From: JAPOXR01 sp965219635
Lineage (GTDB): Bacteria > Pseudomonadota > Alphaproteobacteria > Rhodobacterales > Rhodobacteraceae
NCBI GenBank assembly: GCA_965219635.1
Contig: OZ244783.1
Span: 620,001-684,000, forward strand
Reading direction: 5' to 3'
DNA length: 64,000 bases
Position 1 is the stretch's first letter. Each line of letters begins with the position of its first letter. Positions 51,544 to 61,498 of this stretch are shown here, piece by piece. The position numbers were made by a program, and so were the translations under genes. The notes beneath the pieces are model-generated. The model made no database searches. It was not told the origin of the DNA and saw only the letters and a program-made list of their open reading frames with translations.

Positions 51544-52135
51544 GCGTATGAATGCCAAAGTTTTGGCCGGCCTCGCTGGCGTGGTCGTATTCATGGGGGC
51601 TGCTGCCTGGGCGTCAGTGCCGCTCTACGACTGGTTTTGCCGGGTTACAGGTTACGGCGGCGCGACCGTCACGTCGCAATCGGCTTCGGAGGAGATGCTG
51701 GACCAGACCATTACCGTCCGGTTCGACGCATCGCTCGAACGCAACATGCCGTGGACCTTCCGGCCACTGGAACTCGAGGTCGACACCAGGATAGGTGAGA
51801 ACCGTCTGGCCTTCTATGAGGCGTACAATCCGACAGAGTCGCCAGTTGCAGGCGTGGCCAGCTATAATGTCTATCCGTTTTCGGCGGGCGGGTATTTCGT
51901 GAAAGTCGATTGCTTCTGCTTTCAGCAACAGGTCCTGCAGCCCGGCGAAAGGGTCGAAATGCCGGTCAGTTTCTATGTCGACCCGGAGATCGTCAATGAT
52001 CCCGAAACGCGTAATCTTGGCATGATCATTCTTTCCTACACCTTCCACCGTGCCGAGGAACTGGAGGGGCAGGATGAAGTGCTGGAGACGGCACACGTGA
52101 ATTCCGAACCACAAGCCAACAGTTGGGACCTATAG
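51533..52135 (+). CDS. ctaG: Cytochrome c oxidase copper-assembly protein CtaG (Cox11)
   Basis: 200 residues. One N-terminal helix (residues about 8-28) precedes a periplasmic immunoglobulin-like domain. The copper-binding VDCFCFQQQ (near residue 125) and the conserved YDWFCRVTGYGG near the start are present. It delivers copper to the CuB site of subunit I, which is encoded elsewhere. GAGGA lies 5 nt before the ATG; the start is within the preceding small gene. Confidence 0.95.
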   Translation: MTIERMNAKVLAGLAGVVVFMGAAAWASVPLYDWFCRVTGYGGATVTSQSASEEMLDQTITVRFDASLERNMPWTFRPLELEVDTRIGENRLAFYEAYNPTESPVAGVASYNVYPFSAGGYFVKVDCFCFQQQVLQPGERVEMPVSFYVDPEIVNDPETRNLGMIILSYTFHRAEELEGQDEVLETAHVNSEPQANSWDL

Positions 52136-52137
52136 AT

Positions 52138-52929
52138 ATGGCTCACGAAATCAACCATGACTATCACATTCTGAATCCCTCGGTCTGGCCGTTCCTGGGC
52201 GCCGTTGGCGGATTCACCTTGCTGTTCGGTTCGGTACTGTTTTTCCATGATCATGGACCCTGGGTGGCCCTGATCGGTGCCGCACTGATTGCATATGTGA
52301 TGTTTGCCTGGTGGTCCGATGTCATCAAGGAGTCGCACACCGGTGATCATACCCCGGTCGTGCGGATCGGGCTGCGCTTTGGTTTTATCCTCTTCGTCAT
52401 TTCCGAGGTCATGTTCTTTGCTGCGTGGTTCTGGAACTTCTTCAAGCACGCGATGTACCCGATGGAGGAAGGCTCCGGAGGAGTCTGGCCGCCTGTGGGA
52501 ATCGAGACGTTCGATCCCTGGCATCTTCCGCTGATCAATACCCTGATCCTGCTGGCGTCGGGCGCGGCTGCAACCTGGGCGCACCATGCGCTGGTCCACG
52601 AAAACAATCGCAAGGACCTGGTTCAGGGGCTTGTGCTGGCGATCGTGCTTGGCGTCGCGTTCACCGGGCTGCAGGCGTACGAATACAGCCATGCCGCGTT
52701 CGGTTTTTCAGGCAACATTTATGGCGCTTCCTTCTTCATGGCCACCGGGTTTCATGGCGCTCACGTCATCATCGGGTCGATCTTTCTGTTTGTGTGCCTC
52801 ATGCGCGCAATGAGGGGACATTTCACGCAGTCAGCGCATATCGGTTTCGAAACTGCGGCATGGTACTGGCACTTCGTCGATGTGGTCTGGCTGTTCCTGT
52901 TTGCCGCAGTCTACATCTGGGGAGGCTGA
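52138..52929 (+). CDS. coxC: Cytochrome c oxidase subunit III
   Basis: 263 residues with about seven helices. Conserved parts include HILNPSVWPFLGA near the start, FWNFFKHAMYP, WPPVGIETFDPWHLP and the late FHGAHVIIGS and WYWHFVDVVWLFLFA. The ATG at 52138 follows the ctaG stop by 2 nt. It stabilises the oxidase core and its proton uptake. Confidence 0.96.
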   Translation: MAHEINHDYHILNPSVWPFLGAVGGFTLLFGSVLFFHDHGPWVALIGAALIAYVMFAWWSDVIKESHTGDHTPVVRIGLRFGFILFVISEVMFFAAWFWNFFKHAMYPMEEGSGGVWPPVGIETFDPWHLPLINTLILLASGAAATWAHHALVHENNRKDLVQGLVLAIVLGVAFTGLQAYEYSHAAFGFSGNIYGASFFMATGFHGAHVIIGSIFLFVCLMRAMRGHFTQSAHIGFETAAWYWHFVDVVWLFLFAAVYIWGG

Positions 52930-53000
52930 ACAGCCTGGCAGGGACGGCTAGCGCTGGGGGAGGGCCGGCGTACCCGCAAACGGTCAAACCGGTAGGGCCA

Positions 53001-53669
53001 ATGCTCCGCAGGATCGCTTTCCCAGCATTACTCGGCATCGCCGGGCTTGGGCTGTTCGTCGGATTGGGAAGCTGGCAGCTGCAGCGGCTGGCTTGGAAGG
53101 AAGGCATCCTCGCGGCGATAGAGTCCAGAATTCATGCGGCCCCGGTTTCATTGCCCGTGCGGCCGGCGCAAGAGGTCGAGGGCTTTCTGCCGGTGGTCAT
53201 GGATGGCCATCCAGCCGGGAAGGAACTGCTTGTACTGCTTAGCCGGACGGGGTTCGGTCCCGGATACCGGTCCGTCACCGCATTCGAAACAGAGGGACGC
53301 CGCGTGTTGCTGGACCGGGGATTTGTCCCCGCAGCCTACAGGGACCAGAACAGGGATACGGGCGATGTCCGGGTAACAGGAAACCTGCATTGGCCGCAGG
53401 AATTTGACCGGTTGTTCACGCCGGAGCCTGATGGAAATCTGTGGTTCGCTCGCCGGGTTGAGGAAATGGCCGCTGAACTTGAAACAGAGCCTGTTATGGT
53501 CGTTGCCCGCAGTCTGGAACCACCAGTCGCAAACCTGCATTCCTGGCCGGTCGATACAGGGGAAATCCCGAACAACCACCTCAACTACGCGATTACATGG
53601 TTCGGTCTGGCCGCCGCTTGGGTCGGGATGACAGCGTTCTGGCTTTGGCGTATCAATCGCCGGGAGTGA
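53001..53669 (+). CDS. SURF1 family cytochrome oxidase biogenesis protein
   Basis: 222 residues with two membrane helices at the ends (about 7-25 and 196-214). The family signatures GLGSWQLQRLAWKEG (residues about 21-35), LLDRGFVPAAYRD and NNHLNYAITWFGLA (about 190-203) are present. SURF1 assists heme A insertion into subunit I. It follows coxC by 71 nt, without the DUF983 gene found there in some relatives. Confidence 0.93.
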   Translation: MLRRIAFPALLGIAGLGLFVGLGSWQLQRLAWKEGILAAIESRIHAAPVSLPVRPAQEVEGFLPVVMDGHPAGKELLVLLSRTGFGPGYRSVTAFETEGRRVLLDRGFVPAAYRDQNRDTGDVRVTGNLHWPQEFDRLFTPEPDGNLWFARRVEEMAAELETEPVMVVARSLEPPVANLHSWPVDTGEIPNNHLNYAITWFGLAAAWVGMTAFWLWRINRRE

Positions 53670-53691
53670 ATTTCCGATTGGACACGATACT

Positions 53692-55092
53692 TTGACAGCA
53701 ATTCAATACGTTTCGACCCGGCAGGAGTCATGTGGACATGGTTTCGCCGATGTGTTGCTTGCGGGGCTTGCGAGCGATGGCGGCCTGTTCATTCCCGACC
53801 GCTGGCCGCGTTTTGAGGTCGGCGAAATCAGGGACATGGCCGGAATGCGCTACGAGGATGTTGCTTTGAAGGTCATTCGGCCCTTCGTCAGCGGATCATT
53901 CAAAGACGATGAACTGGAGGGGTTTATCGAGGCCGCATACAGCGTATTTTCCCACGAGGCCCGGAGCCCGCTGGTTCAGGTCGGACCGAACAGTTTCCTG
54001 CTGGAGTTGTTTCACGGTCCCACGCTTGCTTTCAAGGATTTTGCCATGCAGCTCGTCAGCCGGATGCTGCAGGCGGCACTTGAACAGAGGGGCCAGCGCG
54101 CAACCATCGTTGGAGCAACCAGCGGTGATACGGGCTCGGCAGCGATCGAGGCATTTCGCGGTATGAAGTCGGTGGATGTTTTCATCCTGTATCCGGACGA
54201 AAGGGTGTCGGATATCCAGCGCCGGCAGATGACCACCCCGGCCGATGATAATGTGCATGCGATGGCAATCGACGGGAGCTTTGACGATTGCCAGGCTCTG
54301 GTGAAGGGCATGTTCAATACTGCGGACTTCCGAGCCGAAATGAACCTCGCCGCCGTCAATTCGATCAACTGGGCAAGGATAGTTGCTCAGACCGTCTATT
54401 ACTTCTTTGCCGCAGTGGCGCTGGGCGGGCCTGACAGGAAGGTCAGCTTCTCGGTGCCGACTGGGAACTTCGGAGACATCTATTCCGCCCATGTGGCGAG
54501 GCGGATGGGTTTGCCCATTCAAGATCTGGTGATTGCAACCAACCAGAACGACATTCTTCATCGAACGCTCTCGACCGGTGTTCACCAGGTCCGGAATGTA
54601 AGGCAGTCCATCAGTCCTTCTATGGACATACAGGTCAGTTCCAACTTCGAGCGAATCCTGTTCGAGGCCTGCGGCGGCGAGCGGCCAGCGGTGAGAGCGC
54701 TGGTGGCGGGTTCCGCGATCAAAGAATACTCGCTTGAAGGCAAGGCACTCGATTGGCTTCAAGCGCACTTCCGGAGTGGAAACTGTTCGGAGGATGAGAC
54801 AAGGGCAGCCATCCGGGCAACCTACAGGCGATCCGGCCAGGTGGTCTGCCCTCACACGGCGGTTGGATTGAAGGTCGCTGATGAAGTTCTCAACTCACGT
54901 ACGGCTCCAGTTGTCTCGCTTGCGACCGCTCATCCTGCCAAGTTTCCGGATGCGGTGGAGGAGGCATGTGGCGTCCACCCAGAGCTTCCTGAGCACATGG
55001 CCGGCATTCATGAACTGCCGGAAAGAATCTGCCGGCTGCCCAATCAGATGCAGGATGTGACGAATGCCATTCGGGAAAGGGTTGCCGCGTGA
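53692..55092 (+). CDS. thrC: Threonine synthase
   Basis: 466 residues, the long bacterial type. It begins IQYVSTRQES as usual. The PLP lysine is in HGPTLAFKDFAMQ (near residue 115), and the phosphate-binding site in GATSGDTGSAA (about 142-152). VPTGNFGDIYS follows near residue 262. It converts O-phosphohomoserine to threonine. A TTG start is used since no ATG precedes the conserved N-terminus. It overlaps the M16 protease by 4 bp. Confidence 0.95.
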   Translation: MTAIQYVSTRQESCGHGFADVLLAGLASDGGLFIPDRWPRFEVGEIRDMAGMRYEDVALKVIRPFVSGSFKDDELEGFIEAAYSVFSHEARSPLVQVGPNSFLLELFHGPTLAFKDFAMQLVSRMLQAALEQRGQRATIVGATSGDTGSAAIEAFRGMKSVDVFILYPDERVSDIQRRQMTTPADDNVHAMAIDGSFDDCQALVKGMFNTADFRAEMNLAAVNSINWARIVAQTVYYFFAAVALGGPDRKVSFSVPTGNFGDIYSAHVARRMGLPIQDLVIATNQNDILHRTLSTGVHQVRNVRQSISPSMDIQVSSNFERILFEACGGERPAVRALVAGSAIKEYSLEGKALDWLQAHFRSGNCSEDETRAAIRATYRRSGQVVCPHTAVGLKVADEVLNSRTAPVVSLATAHPAKFPDAVEEACGVHPELPEHMAGIHELPERICRLPNQMQDVTNAIRERVAA

Positions 55093-56354
55093 GCGCTGAA
55101 GTGACCAGGCTTGCCAATGGCTTGAGGATTGCGACCGATCGGATGGAGGGCTTCCGCACTGCCGCAGTCGCCGTGTTCGTGCTGGCTGGCGGTCGCCACG
55201 AGCGCAAGTCCCAGAACGGAATTGCCCACTTTCTTGAACACATGGCCTTCAAGGGAACGAGGAGGCGCACCGCAATACAGATCTCGGAAGAGATTGAGCA
55301 TGTGGGTGGATATCTGAATGCTGCGACAGGCAAGGAGGTCACCACCTATTTTGCCGGAGGATTGGGCGAGGATGTTCCGCTGGCCATCGAATTGATCGGA
55401 GACATAGTCTTGAATTCGGTCATGCGCCCCGAAGACATCGACCTAGAGCGCGGTGTGATACTCAATGAGATTGGCGAGTATGAGGACTCGCCGGTTGATT
55501 CGCTCTTCGACGCTTTGCAGCGCACGGTCTATCCCGAACAGCCTTTCGGCAGGCCGATAATTGGGACTGAAAAGCTTGTGTCGTCGTTCAGACGGGACGA
55601 TCTGCTCGAATTTGTCGATGCCCATTATGCGCCTAGCAGGATGATCATAACCGCCACTGGCGATGTGAATCACGGGCAGGTGGTCGCGCAGGCCAAAGAG
55701 TTGTTCGCGGACATGCCCGCTGGTTCCGGACACAATCCGCAAGCGGCCAGGTTCCAAGGTGGCAGGCAGCACCGCGAATTGCGGTCCATTGAACAGGCTC
55801 ATTTCGCTTTGGCATTCGAGGCGCCGCAGATACTGGCTCCGGCTGAATCGGCTGCGAGGATATTCGCCATCGTGCTCGGAGGCGGTTCCTCGTCGCGCCT
55901 GTTTGCCGAGGCTCGTGAACGGCGGGGTTTATGCTATTCGATTTCGGCCCATACTGCTCCCAGTTCGGATACCGGGACCTTTACCATCAGTGCCAGCACT
56001 GGCCGCAATGAAATTGGAGAACTTGCGTCATTGTGCATTGATGAACTGAAGAAGGCGGCAGACTCGATAACCCAGGCGGAAGTTGACAAGGCCCGCAACC
56101 AGATCCGGGTTGCCGTGCTGACCGGAAACGAAAGCCCGATGCAGCGCAGCGATCGCATGGGCGCCATGCTTGCTTTCAAGGGTGAACTGGAGGAAGTAGA
56201 CGAGACCATAGCGCGTTATGATGCGGTAACGGTTGACGAGGTCCGGAGCTTTGCTGCCGGTCTGGTGGCCGGGGCCAACGCGTCGATGTCGGTGCTTGGC
56301 CCGGTCGAGAATGCTCCTTCGATCGAATTTCTAATGGATCGCTTGGCCGCATGA
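55089..56354 (+). CDS. M16 family zinc peptidase (mitochondrial processing peptidase-like)
   Basis: 421 residues. The inverted zinc motif HFLEHMAFKGT (HxxEH, residues about 47-57) with the downstream Glu region ERGVILNEIGEYEDSP (about 119-134) marks a catalytically competent subunit. GTG start overlaps thrC. The thrC-M16-GNAT order is conserved in alphaproteobacteria. Cellular substrate not known. Confidence 0.93.
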   Translation: MSAEVTRLANGLRIATDRMEGFRTAAVAVFVLAGGRHERKSQNGIAHFLEHMAFKGTRRRTAIQISEEIEHVGGYLNAATGKEVTTYFAGGLGEDVPLAIELIGDIVLNSVMRPEDIDLERGVILNEIGEYEDSPVDSLFDALQRTVYPEQPFGRPIIGTEKLVSSFRRDDLLEFVDAHYAPSRMIITATGDVNHGQVVAQAKELFADMPAGSGHNPQAARFQGGRQHRELRSIEQAHFALAFEAPQILAPAESAARIFAIVLGGGSSSRLFAEARERRGLCYSISAHTAPSSDTGTFTISASTGRNEIGELASLCIDELKKAADSITQAEVDKARNQIRVAVLTGNESPMQRSDRMGAMLAFKGELEEVDETIARYDAVTVDEVRSFAAGLVAGANASMSVLGPVENAPSIEFLMDRLAA

Positions 56355-56938
56355 AGCTGCTGGGCAGGTCTTCTCCGGAACTGATCACCGACAGGTTGAC
56401 GCTGCGGCTGCCCAAGCCGAATGACTACCCGCAATGGAGTTCACTTCGCCAGTCGAGCCGCGAGTTTCTTGAACCGTGGGAGCCGACTTGGGCTGCTGAC
56501 CACCTGTCGAAGAGAGCGTTTTCGGAGCGCGTGCGCTGGGCAAGGAACTCCGCTGCGGAAGGGAGTGCGCTGCCCTTCTTTCTTGTTCGTCAGATTGATG
56601 AAGCGGTCGTTGGCGGAATTACCCTGGATCAGATCCGATACGGTCCATCGCAGCGAGGCAATCTGGGCTACTGGGTCGGCCGGGAGTATGCCCGGCAAGG
56701 GTTTATGAAGGAAGCAATCGAGGCAGTCGTCCATCATGCCTTCAACGAGTTGGGACTGAGCCGGATCGAGGCAGCATGCCTGCCATCAAACACCGCATCG
56801 CGCCGCCTGCTCGAAAAGGCGGGTTTCAAGTATGAAGGAGTGGCGCAAAGCTATCTTCAGATCAACGGACGCTGGCAAAACCATGTCCTTTACGCAAACC
56901 TCAGGAGTGACCGGCGCGGCAGAACCGATGCCGGTTGA
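56351..56938 (+). CDS. GNAT acetyltransferase, RimJ/RimL-type
   Basis: 195 residues. It opens ELITDRLTLRLPKPNDY as RimJ-type enzymes do. The acetyl-CoA loop region is GYWVGREYARQGFMKEA (residues about 107-123), and the tail motif NTASRRLLEKAGFKYEG (about 148-164). It overlaps the M16 gene by 4 bp. It may acetylate the N-terminus of a ribosomal protein, or another amine. Confidence 0.92.
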   Translation: MKLLGRSSPELITDRLTLRLPKPNDYPQWSSLRQSSREFLEPWEPTWAADHLSKRAFSERVRWARNSAAEGSALPFFLVRQIDEAVVGGITLDQIRYGPSQRGNLGYWVGREYARQGFMKEAIEAVVHHAFNELGLSRIEAACLPSNTASRRLLEKAGFKYEGVAQSYLQINGRWQNHVLYANLRSDRRGRTDAG

Positions 56939-56944
56939 CAGCGA

Positions 56945-58366
56945 TTGTCCTCTTGCCCTCTGAACCCGGCAACCGGGGAGTTCGAGCAATCACTTAGGCG
57001 GGTGGTGCCAGGCCTCGATTTCGTAGGCAGCGCCGGCTACTCGGACGACCCCAGAGGGATAAGCCGTGCACAGGAAGCGCTTGTCGTTGCCCCTGCTGAT
57101 GCAGGTGAGGTGTCGGCGATTGTTCGTCTTTGCCACGAACACTCGGTTGCGGTCATACCCTTGGGTGGAGGCACAGGGCTTGCTGGTGGCCAGATTCCGG
57201 AAGGATTGCCGCGGCCTCTTGTGCTCTCTCTCCGGAGGATGAACCGCATTCGTGAAATCAGCACCGGCAGCGGAACCTTGACAGTCGAAGCAGGCTGCGT
57301 GCTTCAGGATGTCCAGGCTGCGGCAGAGGCAAGTGACCGGCTCTTTCCCCTGTCGCTTGCTGCGCAGGGCAGTTGCCAGATTGGCGGAAACCTGGCGACC
57401 AACGCCGGTGGCGTACATGTTCTCCGTTACGGCAATGCCCGCGATCTGTGCCTGGGGCTTGAAGTTGTCCTGCCCGACGGGGAAGTGTGGACCGGGCTGT
57501 CGAACCTTCGCAAGGACAACGCCGGATATGACTTGCGGAATCTGTTCATCGGCTCCGAGGGGACTCTCGGGATCATCACGGCGGCATCACTCAAGCTCTT
57601 TCACCGTCCTGCTGAGGTCGCAACCGCTTTGCTGGCTGCCGAGTCACCCAGGGATGCCCTTTCTCTGCTGGAATTCCTGAGGGGTAGGTTTGGCATGATG
57701 ATCTCGGCCTTCGAAATCATCAGCCGGGTCGGGTTCGATTTTCAGGAGGAACTCGATCCAGATTTCCGTTGGCCGATGACTTCCCGTCCGGATTGGATGG
57801 TACTGGTCGACATTTCCTCGGACGTTCCGGGGGAAATCGCCGACGATCTGGTGAATGCCGCAGGGGAGGCAATGTCGAAGTCCCTTGTTCAGGACGGTGT
57901 GTTTCCCGCGTCCGAGCGGCAGCGGCAGGAATTGTGGAGGCTACGGGAAGCAATTCCGGAAGCAAACCGGTTGATCGGTTCGGTGTCGTCGCATGATCTT
58001 TCTGTGCCGATCGGCTCGGTTGCGGATTTTCTTGACCATGCTGTCAGGGCGGTCGCGCAAATCGGGGACTACCGGGTCAATTGCTTTGGTCATTTGGGTG
58101 ATGGCAATCTGCACTTCAATGTGTTTCCGCCATCCGGTGGCCTCGCAGGTCCTGGCGACAGTGCCAGAAGAGAGATAAGGGATGCGGTCCGTCAGGTTGT
58201 CCACCGGTTCAAGGGTTCCATGTTTGCCGAACACGGCACAGGCCGCCATTTCGTCCCTGAGTTTCTTGCTACTGCCAATCCTGTCCATCTCCGAATGATG
58301 AGGCAGGTCAAGCATGCGCTGGATCCGAAAGGGATAATGAATCCGGGTGCAGTTCTTCCGGCTTGA
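56945..58366 (+). CDS. FAD-linked oxidase (D-2-hydroxyacid dehydrogenase, GlcD/D2HGDH-type)
   Basis: About 473 residues. The FAD-binding PCMH domain shows VIPLGGGTGLAGGQIP (residues about 76-91), GNLATNAGGVHVLRYGN (about 153-169) and NLFIGSEGTLGIIT (about 199-212). The C-terminal half has HLGDGNLHFNVFPP and a terminal FAEHGTGR...DPKGIMNPGAVLP. It oxidises a D-2-hydroxy acid such as D-lactate, D-2-hydroxyglutarate or glycolate. TTG is the best in-frame start visible. It closes the oxidase/thrC gene block. Confidence 0.92.
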   Translation: MSSCPLNPATGEFEQSLRRVVPGLDFVGSAGYSDDPRGISRAQEALVVAPADAGEVSAIVRLCHEHSVAVIPLGGGTGLAGGQIPEGLPRPLVLSLRRMNRIREISTGSGTLTVEAGCVLQDVQAAAEASDRLFPLSLAAQGSCQIGGNLATNAGGVHVLRYGNARDLCLGLEVVLPDGEVWTGLSNLRKDNAGYDLRNLFIGSEGTLGIITAASLKLFHRPAEVATALLAAESPRDALSLLEFLRGRFGMMISAFEIISRVGFDFQEELDPDFRWPMTSRPDWMVLVDISSDVPGEIADDLVNAAGEAMSKSLVQDGVFPASERQRQELWRLREAIPEANRLIGSVSSHDLSVPIGSVADFLDHAVRAVAQIGDYRVNCFGHLGDGNLHFNVFPPSGGLAGPGDSARREIRDAVRQVVHRFKGSMFAEHGTGRHFVPEFLATANPVHLRMMRQVKHALDPKGIMNPGAVLPA

Positions 58367-58812
58367 ATCCAAACGACCATCGGCACTGACAGGACGGGTG
58401 CTGCGGCATGCATGTACTCGGTCGGTTACAATCTACAGTACCAGTGCCCGTTCGCCGCCAGGGGCAGATGGCCCGCCGGTTCAGCAGTGCCGTTCTGTGT
58501 CTCCTCGCCATGCCGGCCGCGTGCCGAAGACAGCAGGGCAAGACGCGTCCAAACCGCTCACAGTTCCTGATGCAGGAATTGTGCAGTCATACCCTTCACG
58601 GCCAGTTTCCACACTGGTTCAGGCAATTGATTTTTGACCCCGGCGCCACACCGGACCGGCCCGCCAAAAACAAATGCGCATGCCACAATTACGGTGATTG
58701 CGTTCGCAAAACTGTGTTGCGTTCGAGTCAACAGATTGTGCAGAAATTGAACTGTTTATTCAACACAATGCAATCTAGAATGTAGGCGATGTCTCAAATG
58801 GGGAGAACGAAA
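58367..58812. other. Intergenic region before the taurine-type ABC operon
   Basis: Short plus-strand frames here lack ribosome sites. No gene or RNA was recognised. The promoter of the following operon should be in the AT-richer stretch at about 58720-58790. GGGGAG at 58800-58805 is the likely ribosome site for the GTG at 58813. Confidence 0.5.
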
Positions 58813-59862
58813 GTGACCGAGCAACTGAATTCACAGTCACCGCAACTGAGCCGGCGAAGGCTCTTGCAGCAGGGCGCAGCGATCGGCGGGATTGCTACTG
58901 CTTCATCTCTGGTGACCGTCACATCGGCCGGTGCGGCTGGGACCAAGGTCAATATGCAACTCGGTTGGCTCGCCAGTAACGGCATACTCGGCGAAGTCGT
59001 TGCCAAGCGGGAAGGATTCTATGAAGAGGAAGGGATCGAACTGGAAGTTACGCCAGGCGGCCCCGGAGTCGATGGTGTGGCGTCGGTGGCCGCAGGAAGG
59101 GCAGACGTAGGCCAGCTCTCCTCAAGCCCGTCCCTGATGCTGGCCCGGTCGGCGGGCATCCCGGTCAAGGCGTTTGCAGCTGGTTATCAGAAGCACCCCT
59201 TCACCTATTTCTCGCTGGCCTCCGATCCTATCCGCACGCCGGCAGACATGGTCGGAAAGACGATCGCAACGCAGCCAACCGCCATGATCCTTCTGCGGGC
59301 GTTGCTCGCCGCCAACGACATTCCCGAAGACCAGGTTGAAGCTGTGAACATGGGCAGCGACATGAACCAGCTCTTGTCGGGGCAGGCACAGGCGGTCACC
59401 GGTTGGATGACCAACACCAATGCGCTCAAGATACTCGGGGAAGACCGGGTAGACATGATGCTTTGGGATGCCGGCATTCAGCTCTACGCAAACGTCTATT
59501 ACACAACTGACGACATGCTTGCGCAGCACTCGGACGTACTTGTCAGGTTTCTGACCGGTTCGGCGCGGGGATGGGGATTTGCGCGCAACAATCCGGAAGC
59601 CGCAGTGGATCACCTGGTGTCTGAATATGTGAATCTTGATCGGGACAGCGAACTTGAGGCTGTGAACCCGGTCTTGGGTTTCGCATTCAACGACACAACT
59701 GCCAGTGATGGCTGGGCAGCCATGAATGCGGAAAACTGGCAGGCTCAGATCAATACCTATGATCAGCTCGATCAGTTCCAGGGCGAAACGCCTGGTTTGG
59801 GTGATGTCATGACCACCGAAATCCTCGACGCAACGGCAGACATCCGCCGGCAGGTTGGCTGA
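58813..59862 (+). CDS. ABC transporter substrate-binding protein, taurine/sulfonate/NMT1-type
   Basis: About 349 residues. A twin-arginine-like signal (SRRRLLQQG) and hydrophobic segment are followed by the mature protein. NMT1/SsuA-type features include KVNMQLGWLASNGILGEVVA at the start, REGFYEEEGIELEV, and VASVAAGRADVGQ. A GTG at 58813 with GGGGAG 7 nt upstream is preferred; ATG 58789 also in frame. The ligand could be a sulfonate, pyrimidine, riboflavin-like or other small compound. It starts an operon with an ATPase, a permease and two enzymes. Confidence 0.88.
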   Translation: MTEQLNSQSPQLSRRRLLQQGAAIGGIATASSLVTVTSAGAAGTKVNMQLGWLASNGILGEVVAKREGFYEEEGIELEVTPGGPGVDGVASVAAGRADVGQLSSSPSLMLARSAGIPVKAFAAGYQKHPFTYFSLASDPIRTPADMVGKTIATQPTAMILLRALLAANDIPEDQVEAVNMGSDMNQLLSGQAQAVTGWMTNTNALKILGEDRVDMMLWDAGIQLYANVYYTTDDMLAQHSDVLVRFLTGSARGWGFARNNPEAAVDHLVSEYVNLDRDSELEAVNPVLGFAFNDTTASDGWAAMNAENWQAQINTYDQLDQFQGETPGLGDVMTTEILDATADIRRQVG

Positions 59863-60673
59863 TAGCGCAAATCGAGAGGCGGGGGGCCGGGCAAACGGCA
59901 ACTCCGCCATCTCTGTCAACGGACTCGCGGTCCGGTTTGGAGACGCTCCGAACCGGATCACGGCTCTGCAGGACATTACGTTTGATGTACCGGAGGCAAG
60001 CCTGATCACAATGGTCGGTCCCTCTGGCTGTGGCAAGTCCACCCTGCTCAGGGCCATAGCTGATCTGGTCGAGTCCGATGAAGGAAACATCCGGGTGTTC
60101 GGGCGGACAACAGGGCAGGCGAGGCTGGCGCGGGATTTCTCATTCGTGTTCCAGGAGTCGACACTGCTCCCCTGGAGATCAGCCCTTGAGAATGTTCTGC
60201 TTCCGCTGGAAGTGGGCAAGGGAAGCGGCAAGTTCGAGAAGCATTTCGAGCCTGCTGAACTCTTGCAACTCGTTGGACTTGCAGGTCGGGAGGAAGCACT
60301 GCCGCATGAGTTGTCAGGCGGCATGCAGCAACGTGTATCGATTGCGCGGGCCCTGGTCTGCAGGCCGCGCGTGCTCCTGATGGACGAGCCCTTTGGCGCC
60401 CTTGACGAAATCACCCGGGACAAGCTCAACGAGGAGCTCTTGCGGATCTGGAAGGAAACAGGGACGACGATCGTGTTTGTGACACATTCGGTTCCGGAAG
60501 CTGCATATCTGGGCCAGAAGTGCCTGGTGCTTTCCAGGAATCCCGGGCGGGTTCTGGACTATGTGGACATCGAACTTTCCGAGCCTCGCCGTCCGGCAAT
60601 CCGGGATACGCTGGAGTTTGTGAAGGTTACCGGGAAATTGCGAGCGCTCCTCGAAAAGGCGGGACAGGTCTGA
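59855..60673 (+). CDS. ABC transporter ATP-binding protein, SsuB/TauB-type
   Basis: 272 residues. Walker A GPSGCGKSTLLR (residues about 54-65), Q-loop FVFQESTLLPW, signature LSGGMQQRVSIARAL, Walker B VLLMDEPFGALDE, H-loop VTHSV. The TTG start overlaps the binding-protein stop by 8 bp, and the stop overlaps the permease start. It energises the permease that follows. Confidence 0.92.
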   Translation: MADSANREAGGRANGNSAISVNGLAVRFGDAPNRITALQDITFDVPEASLITMVGPSGCGKSTLLRAIADLVESDEGNIRVFGRTTGQARLARDFSFVFQESTLLPWRSALENVLLPLEVGKGSGKFEKHFEPAELLQLVGLAGREEALPHELSGGMQQRVSIARALVCRPRVLLMDEPFGALDEITRDKLNEELLRIWKETGTTIVFVTHSVPEAAYLGQKCLVLSRNPGRVLDYVDIELSEPRRPAIRDTLEFVKVTGKLRALLEKAGQV

Positions 60674-61479
60674 TGGCTGTCGCAGAACGACCAGTGGCGC
60701 AATCTGCAGTGTCCACCGTGAGCCAGACCTGGCGTCGTCGACTCCCGGCAATCGGGACGGCGATCGGGCTGCTGTTGCTGTGGCATCTGGTTGTGACCGT
60801 ATTCGGCATTCCGACCTATATTGCCCCAAGCCCGGTTCAGGTTGCTGCGGTATTCGTTGAACAGGGCGACATACTCTGGATCAACTTCCTGCCGACATTG
60901 TTCGAGGCCGCATCGGGGTTCATCCTGGGCAACTCCGTGGCTGTGCTCCTGGCGATCTGGTTCGTTCACAGCCGGTTTGCAGAACAGGCATTCTATCCGA
61001 TTGCGGTCTTCATAAATACAATTCCGATCATCGCCATCGCGCCGATCCTCGTGCTCATACTGGGCAACGGATATGCGCCCAAGATTGTCATTGCATCGCT
61101 GATCTGCTTCTTCCCGACACTTGTGAACATGGTCCGGGGATTGAAGGCAGTCAGCCCTCAAATGATCGAACTCATGCGGGTTCTTTCGGCGAATGACCGG
61201 GAAATCCTCTGGAAGGTCAGGCTGCAGAGTTCACTTCCATTCCTGTTTGCTGCGCTCAAGATCGCATCGACGACCTCGGTGATTGGCGCAATCGTCGGAG
61301 AATGGATCGGGTCGAATTATGGACTTGGCGCCCTGATAATCGAAGCCACCTACAATTTCCGTTCACCGATGCTGTATGCAACGGTGATCCTTGGAGCCAG
61401 CCTGGCCGTGGCGGGATTTGTAGCAACGACCATTGCCGAACGCAGGTTCGTCAAGTGGAAATCAGGCGCCGTCCACTGA
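60673..61479 (+). CDS. ABC transporter permease, SsuC/TauC-type
   Basis: 268 residues with about six helices. The EAA-type loop is SPQMIELMRVLSANDREILWKVRL (residues about 164-187), which is followed by the family's AIVGEWIGSNYGLGALI. The ATG at 60673 overlaps the ATPase stop; a longer upstream frame lies inside the ATPase gene. It ends 19 nt before the FAD oxidoreductase. Confidence 0.93.
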   Translation: MAVAERPVAQSAVSTVSQTWRRRLPAIGTAIGLLLLWHLVVTVFGIPTYIAPSPVQVAAVFVEQGDILWINFLPTLFEAASGFILGNSVAVLLAIWFVHSRFAEQAFYPIAVFINTIPIIAIAPILVLILGNGYAPKIVIASLICFFPTLVNMVRGLKAVSPQMIELMRVLSANDREILWKVRLQSSLPFLFAALKIASTTSVIGAIVGEWIGSNYGLGALIIEATYNFRSPMLYATVILGASLAVAGFVATTIAERRFVKWKSGAVH

Positions 61480-61498
61480 CGGAAAGGGAGTCAGACAG